Shown here piece after piece: positions 59,862-64,000 of a stretch of DNA of 64,000 nt; the first letter of the stretch is position 1; each line of letters begins with the position of its first letter. This DNA is from Tamaricihabitans halophyticus (GTDB lineage: Bacteria > Actinomycetota > Actinomycetes > Mycobacteriales > Pseudonocardiaceae), in assembly GCF_004340875.1 (NCBI RefSeq), contig NZ_SLXQ01000003.1, forward strand, positions 186,001 through 250,000. Reading direction: 5' to 3'. The notes under the pieces are model-generated. The model saw nothing but the letters and a program-made list of their open reading frames with translations. It searched no databases and was not told the origin of the DNA. The position numbers and the translations under genes are program-made.

Positions 59862-60797
59862 TCACCGCCGCTTCTTCGGGTCGAGGGCTTCGCGCAGGGA
59901 CTCGCCGAGCAGCGTGAACCCGAGCGCGACGATGATGATCGCGGCGGCAGGTAGGAACGCCAACTCCGGTTTGACCTCGATGAACTGCTGCGATTCGGCC
60001 AGCATCAAACCCCATTCGGCGCGGGACGGGTCCGGATCGCCGAGCCCGAGGAAGGAGAGCGCGGCCGCGTCGATGATCGAGGTGGCCAGCGTCAAGGTGG
60101 CTTGCACGATCACGGGCGTGAGCGCGTTCGGCAGGATATGCCGGAACACCACGGTCCGCCGCCGCACGCCAAGCGCGGTGGCCGCGAGTACGTGGTCACT
60201 ATGTCGTTGGGCGAGCATGGCGCCCCGTAACAAGCGCGCGAACACCGGGATCGCGACCATCGAAACGGCGATGATCACCGTCCACTGATTGGTTTCGGCG
60301 AACAGCGCGGCCACACTGATCGCGAGCAAAATGGACGGAAAGGAAAGCAGGATATCGGTGAACCGCATCAAAGCGGTGTCCACCCAACCGCCAAAGGCGC
60401 CCGCGAGCCCGCCGAGCGTGCAGCCAACGGCAACCCCGATCAGCGTGGCGAGCACCCCGACGATCAGTGTTTGCTGTGCCCCCACCAGTAATCTGGAAAA
60501 CAGGTCATAGCCGTACTGATCACTGCCGAGCAGGAACCCAGGCATCGGCCCCGGAATCGACTCGGGGGTCAGCTGGTTCTTCAGCTCGGCGTACTGGGTG
60601 CGTGGGTCCTTGGGCGCGAGGAAAGGCGCGAGGATCGCCAGCACCACGAACAACGCGACGATGATTGCCCCGGTGATCGCGACCGGATTTGCGCGCATCC
60701 GCCGCAATGCGTCCTTGGCGAGGCTGACACCGGCATCGCCAGCATCTGCCAGCTCGTCGATCCGCTCGCGGCGGCGCTGGAGCAGTTTCGGTGTCAT
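59862..60797 (-). CDS. dppC: Dipeptide/oligopeptide ABC transporter, second permease
   Basis: A 311-residue permease. ATG 60797 overlaps the dppB stop (ATGA); the longer upstream frame is not coding. The N-terminal cytoplasmic segment and helix 1 (ANPVAITGAIIVALFVVLAILAPFLAP) are of the DppC type; LLGSDQYGYDLFSRLLVGAQQTLIVG follows and the EAA loop is AATALGVRRRTVVFRHILPNALTP. About six membrane helices. Confidence 0.95.
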   Translation of the reverse strand: MTPKLLQRRRERIDELADAGDAGVSLAKDALRRMRANPVAITGAIIVALFVVLAILAPFLAPKDPRTQYAELKNQLTPESIPGPMPGFLLGSDQYGYDLFSRLLVGAQQTLIVGVLATLIGVAVGCTLGGLAGAFGGWVDTALMRFTDILLSFPSILLAISVAALFAETNQWTVIIAVSMVAIPVFARLLRGAMLAQRHSDHVLAATALGVRRRTVVFRHILPNALTPVIVQATLTLATSIIDAAALSFLGLGDPDPSRAEWGLMLAESQQFIEVKPELAFLPAAAIIIVALGFTLLGESLREALDPKKRR

Positions 60798-61801
60798 CGG
60801 CCCACCCGCACCCTCGGATCGATGATCGCGTACGAGATATCCACCAGCAGGTTCACCACCACGTAGACCACCGCGGCGAGCAGGATCAGCGCCTGCAACC
60901 GGGGATAGTCCTTGAGCTCGATCGCCTCGGCGAGCAGCGAACCGAGACCGCCCCAGACGAACACCTTCTCGGTCAGCACCGCGCCGGCAAGCAGCAGGCC
61001 GGTCTGCAGACCGATCGTGGTGGACACCGGAAGCAGGGCGTTGCGCAGCACATGCCGCCGGCGGATCGTCGCGGTACCGAGGCCCTTGGACTCCGCGGTG
61101 CGGACGAAATCCTCGTCGAGCACATCGAGTACCGAGGCGCGGGTGATCCGCACGATCACCGCCATCGGGATGGTGGCCAGTACCAGCGCCGGCATCAGTA
61201 GGTGCACAAGGCCATCGATCGTGGCGTCGAACTCCCTGGTGAGTAAGCCATCCAGGGTGACGAAACCGGTCACCGAGGTCGAGTTGATCTCCACGTCCTG
61301 CCTGCCGGACGGCGGCAGGATGCCCAGCTGGCTGGAGAACACCCATTTCGCGAGGAACCCGAGGAAGAACACCGGCACCGCGACCCCGATCAGGGTGCTG
61401 ACCACGGTGAGGTTGTCCAGCAGCCTGCCCCGGTAGCGTGCGGCGAGGTAGCCGAGTGGGATCCCGAGGCCGATGGCGACCACCATGGCGAAAAAGGACA
61501 GTTCTACCGTCGCGGTGAAGCCCCTACCGATCTCCTCGATCACCGGCAGCCCGGTTACCGTGGAGTTGCCGAAGTCGCCGGTGATCGCGCGACCGAGGAA
61601 CTTCCAGTACTGCACCCAGATCGGCTGGTCCAGGCCGAGTGCGGCATTGAGCTGTGCTTCCCGCTCCGGTGTCCACCTGTCCCCGAGCATCGCCGTCGCC
61701 GGCCCGCCAGGCAGGGCGCGCAACCACGCGAAGATCAGAATGGACAGCACGATGAGCGTCGGGATTGCTTGCAGCAGCCGACGAACGATGAATCGCAGCA
61801 T
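60794..61801 (-). CDS. dppB: Dipeptide/oligopeptide ABC transporter, first permease
   Basis: A 335-residue permease: helix 1 MLRFIVRRLLQAIPTLIVLSILIF, the substrate-side loop with LGLDQPIWVQYWKFLGRAITGDFGNS, and the EAA loop TAESKGLGTATIRRRHVLRNALLP. Six helices as in DppB/OppB. Preceded by a 12-bp hairpin that separates it from the binding-protein gene. Confidence 0.95.
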   Translation of the reverse strand: MLRFIVRRLLQAIPTLIVLSILIFAWLRALPGGPATAMLGDRWTPEREAQLNAALGLDQPIWVQYWKFLGRAITGDFGNSTVTGLPVIEEIGRGFTATVELSFFAMVVAIGLGIPLGYLAARYRGRLLDNLTVVSTLIGVAVPVFFLGFLAKWVFSSQLGILPPSGRQDVEINSTSVTGFVTLDGLLTREFDATIDGLVHLLMPALVLATIPMAVIVRITRASVLDVLDEDFVRTAESKGLGTATIRRRHVLRNALLPVSTTIGLQTGLLLAGAVLTEKVFVWGGLGSLLAEAIELKDYPRLQALILLAAVVYVVVNLLVDISYAIIDPRVRVGR

Positions 61802-61821
61802 ACGTCGATACCTTTACCTGC

Positions 61822-61854
61822 CGTGGTTGGCAGCGCGCCGCACTGCCAACCACG
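61822..61854 (-). promoter_or_regulatory. Intercistronic hairpin between dppA and dppB
   Basis: A perfect 12-bp stem, CGTGGTTGGCAG (61822-61833) with CTGCCAACCACG (61843-61854), and a 9-nt loop, without T-run. It probably acts as a partial terminator or mRNA 3' stabiliser, giving more binding protein than permease. Confidence 0.8.
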
Positions 61855-61866
61855 TGCCTGGTGTGC

Positions 61867-63546
61867 TTACGATTCTTCCACGGTGACCGTGCTGAACCGC
61901 TCATCAGTGAGCGGGCTCGGCACGATGCCGTGCACCTTCGGGCTCACCGCGAGCGCAGCCGGCGAGGAGGTGAGCGGGACCGCCGGGATGAACTCGGCGA
62001 TCTTCTGTGCGGCCTCCTCGTAGTCCTTCTTCTGCTCGGCATCGTCCACAGTGGCATCCGCCCTGCTGAGCGCGTCGAAGATCTCCGGGTTGTTGAAGCC
62101 GAACTCGGCCTTCTCCCTGCCGAAGAAGGTGCCGATGAAGTTGCCGGCGTCGCCGTAGTCGCCGGTCCAGCCGAGCAGGTGGATGTCCTGCTTGCCCAAC
62201 TTCTGCACGTCGTCCTTGAACCCGCCGTTCCACGGCCGCAGCACGGTTTCCACCTTGATGCCGACCTTCTCCAGGTCGTCTGCGATCGCGCCACCCACGG
62301 CCTGCGGGTTGGGCAGGTACGGGCGGGACACTTCGGTTGGCACGTAGAACTTCAGCGTCAGGTTCTCCGCGCCGGCTTCCTTCAGCAGCCGCTTGGCGTC
62401 TTCCTGGCTGTACGGGAACTTCTCGACGTCCTTGGTGAAGCCGTCCAGCGTGTCGGGCAGGAACTGGTCCCGGCCGGTAGCGCCGCGCGGCAGCTGGTTC
62501 TGGGCCAGCTGCTTCTTGTTGATCGCGTACTGGATCGCCTGGCGTACTCGGACATCCTTCAGCTTGGGATTACCTTCCTGGTTGATGCCAAGGTAGAGGA
62601 TGTTGAAGTTCGGCCTGCTGAGGATTTTCTGACCGTTGTCTTCCAGGCTCTGGTAGTGCGCGGGCGAGGGGAAGTCGTAGGCCTGGATGCTGCCGGCCTC
62701 GAGTTCCTGTTTGCGGGCGTTCTCGTCTTCAATGATCTTGAAGACGACCTTGTCCAGTTTGGCCTTTTCGCCCCAGTAGTCATCGTTGCGGACCAGGGTG
62801 ACCGTGTTGTTCTGCGGCTTGTAGCTCTCGAACTTGAACGGGCCGGTGCCGGTGGGGAACTTGTTCGCATAATCCGAGTAGGAGAACGCGCCGCCGGTCT
62901 GGGTAACCTCGTCGGCGTTGTGCTTCTCCATCGCGGTGGGGCTGGAGATGGAGAACGAGGTGAGCCCGAACGCGTCCGGGAAGGCGCCCTTGGCCTTGCC
63001 CAGGTTGACCACCGCGGTGTTCTCGCCATCGGCTTCGCAGGACTTGTAGAGCGGCTCGCCGGTGGCGTCGCCCTTGTTCTCCGCGAACCCGCCGAAGACA
63101 TCGCCGTAGTAGATCGCCTGGCTCTGCGCGGCCGCGCTTGGCAGGTTGTGCCAGCGGTCGAAGTTCGCGCAGACCGCCTCGGCGTTGAAATCGGTCCCGT
63201 CGTGGAACTTGACGTCTTCGCGGAGGGTAAACGTCCAGGTCTTGCCTTCGTTGCTGGGCTCCCACTCGGTGGCAAGGCCCGGTTCGAGTTCGGCGGTCCC
63301 CGGCTTGTAGGTGATCAACGTGTCGTACATCTGCCGCTGAATGCGGAAGGTCTCGCCATCGTCGTTGAAGATCGGGTCGAAGTTCTTCGGCTTGCCCGCC
63401 GCGCCGAAGACCAACGTACCGCCGGACTCACCGCTTCCCGAATCCCCTCGATCGGACTCCGCGCAGGCAGAGACGGAAACCACGAGTGCGCCGGCTAGCC
63501 CGATCAGGGCAGCCTTGCGGACCCGCTTTTTACCGGTATGGAGCAT
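61867..63546 (-). CDS. dppA: Dipeptide/oligopeptide-binding lipoprotein of an ABC importer
   Basis: About 559 residues from ATG 63546. The signal peptide KKRVRKAALIGLAGALVVSVSAC ends in a lipobox (VSAC), then an acidic Gly/Ser linker. The SBP_bac_5 domain begins GTLVFGAAGKPKNFDPIF and has WTFTLREDVKFHDGTDFNAEAVCANFDRW, the family signature, plus GTGPFKFESYKPQNNTVTLVRNDDYWG. It captures peptides outside the membrane. First gene of the operon; a 114-bp upstream region holds the promoter. Confidence 0.95.
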   Translation of the reverse strand: MLHTGKKRVRKAALIGLAGALVVSVSACAESDRGDSGSGESGGTLVFGAAGKPKNFDPIFNDDGETFRIQRQMYDTLITYKPGTAELEPGLATEWEPSNEGKTWTFTLREDVKFHDGTDFNAEAVCANFDRWHNLPSAAAQSQAIYYGDVFGGFAENKGDATGEPLYKSCEADGENTAVVNLGKAKGAFPDAFGLTSFSISSPTAMEKHNADEVTQTGGAFSYSDYANKFPTGTGPFKFESYKPQNNTVTLVRNDDYWGEKAKLDKVVFKIIEDENARKQELEAGSIQAYDFPSPAHYQSLEDNGQKILSRPNFNILYLGINQEGNPKLKDVRVRQAIQYAINKKQLAQNQLPRGATGRDQFLPDTLDGFTKDVEKFPYSQEDAKRLLKEAGAENLTLKFYVPTEVSRPYLPNPQAVGGAIADDLEKVGIKVETVLRPWNGGFKDDVQKLGKQDIHLLGWTGDYGDAGNFIGTFFGREKAEFGFNNPEIFDALSRADATVDDAEQKKDYEEAAQKIAEFIPAVPLTSSPAALAVSPKVHGIVPSPLTDERFSTVTVEES

Positions 63547-63660
63547 CGTTGCTACCCCTTGGCACAGTTCGGTTCTCACGTTGTGGACGCTGACACTAGC
63601 CGTTATCCCGCGTTCACTTAAGTGCCAAAGGTTACGATCCTGCTACTAGCCTCGCTGGGG

Positions 63661-64000
63661 TTATCCCTGGTTTAGGCCAAACGGCCTATGGATCGAGCTG
63701 GCCGATTCCAAAACACCAGGTCCGGATATGACCGAATTGGCCCGCTCTGGGGTGTGGTCGACCGCGAACCAACCTTTTTCAAACTCCTGCCAGCGGCGCA
63801 GCGGTTCCCGGCAGGCCTCCCCGTCCCGCGCCACGGCGGCGGCCAGCCGGCTCGCCTGGTCACCGCAGCCGACCCAGATCAGCTGGCTCAACTTCGCGGC
63901 GATCGAAGCTCGCCCGGCGGAAACCCCCTCGAGCACGAGTACCTCGGGCACCGGCACCCGGACGAAAGCACCCCGTACCGGTTCGCCGTTCGGCCATTCG
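63661..64000 (-). CDS. Uridine-kinase-like protein, C-terminal part
   Basis: Partial at the window edge; the frame is open to base 64000 and ends TAA at 63661. At least 112 residues: VPVPEVLVLEGVSAGRASIAAKLSQLIWVGCGDQASRLAAAVARDGEACREPLRRWQEFEKGWFAVD. LVLEGVSAGR is the Walker B/lid region of the uridine-kinase-like P-loop proteins found in actinobacteria, with E-x3-W late in the sequence. The P-loop itself must lie beyond the window. Function is a nucleoside kinase at best guess. Confidence 0.6.
   Translation of the reverse strand, partial: EWPNGEPVRGAFVRVPVPEVLVLEGVSAGRASIAAKLSQLIWVGCGDQASRLAAAVARDGEACREPLRRWQEFEKGWFAVDHTPERANSVISGPGVLESASSIHRPFGLNQG

Overview
The window is high-GC actinobacterial DNA, most likely from the family Pseudonocardiaceae. 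The reasons are PE/PPE/EspG-type secretion genes paired with DUF3558 lipoproteins, XRE(DUF5753)-DUF397 pairs, many GTG/TTG and apparently leaderless starts, and actinobacterial lysC-asd and leuA arrangements. This placement is inference; no rRNA is present. Both window edges cut genes: purA at the left and a uridine-kinase-like gene at the right.

Layout. 1-3.8 kb: end of purA, a zinc-finger membrane protein, a secreted glycerophosphodiesterase and purD. 4.0-13.1 kb: a satellite type VII secretion (T7SS) locus with two PE-lipoprotein-PPE modules, two EspG-like chaperones, a small EspC-like protein and a WXG100 protein fused to a lytic transglycosylase domain; no ESX membrane core is present. 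13.1-22.0 kb: aminotransferase, HAD hydrolase, threonine aldolase, an ECF sigma factor with a membrane partner, a SugE-type exporter with TetR regulator, tartrate/malate-type dehydrogenase and acetoacetyl-CoA synthetase. 22.05-22.35 kb: tRNA-Ser(GCT), tRNA-Arg(ACG) and a strong terminator, followed by about 365 bp without a gene. 22.7-27.4 kb: VOC protein and a TetR / GH2 glycosidase / sugar-porter locus. 27.4-43.6 kb: CD225 and secreted proteins, S9 peptidase, an MBL-DedA-holin/phosphatase operon, Dps, flavin reductase, esterase, a small wHTH/thioesterase operon, TetR with a drug exporter, another MFS protein and a GNAT.

43.7-46.1 kb (minus strand): XRE regulator, DUF397, a third PE-like protein and a DUF3558 lipoprotein. 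46.2-48.9 kb: the lysC-asd-lipoprotein operon, with an internal beta-subunit start in lysC. 49.1-57.6 kb: membrane glycosyltransferase-like protein, nitroreductase, leuA with a leucine leader peptide, WYL regulator, SDR, LysR and EamA exporter. 57.7-63.5 kb: a complete five-gene dipeptide/oligopeptide ABC importer with a 12-bp hairpin between the binding-protein and permease genes.

The main points for a second look are the T7SS satellite locus with a probable secreted muralytic WXG100 fusion; its echo next to an XRE-DUF397 pair with possible shared operators; a dispersed ~24-bp intergenic repeat found at seven gene ends; the leuA leader; and the lysC internal start. Large antisense open frames, for example opposite leuA and purD, are artefacts of GC-rich codon usage. 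All assignments come from reading the sequence and recalled family features; no searches were run.
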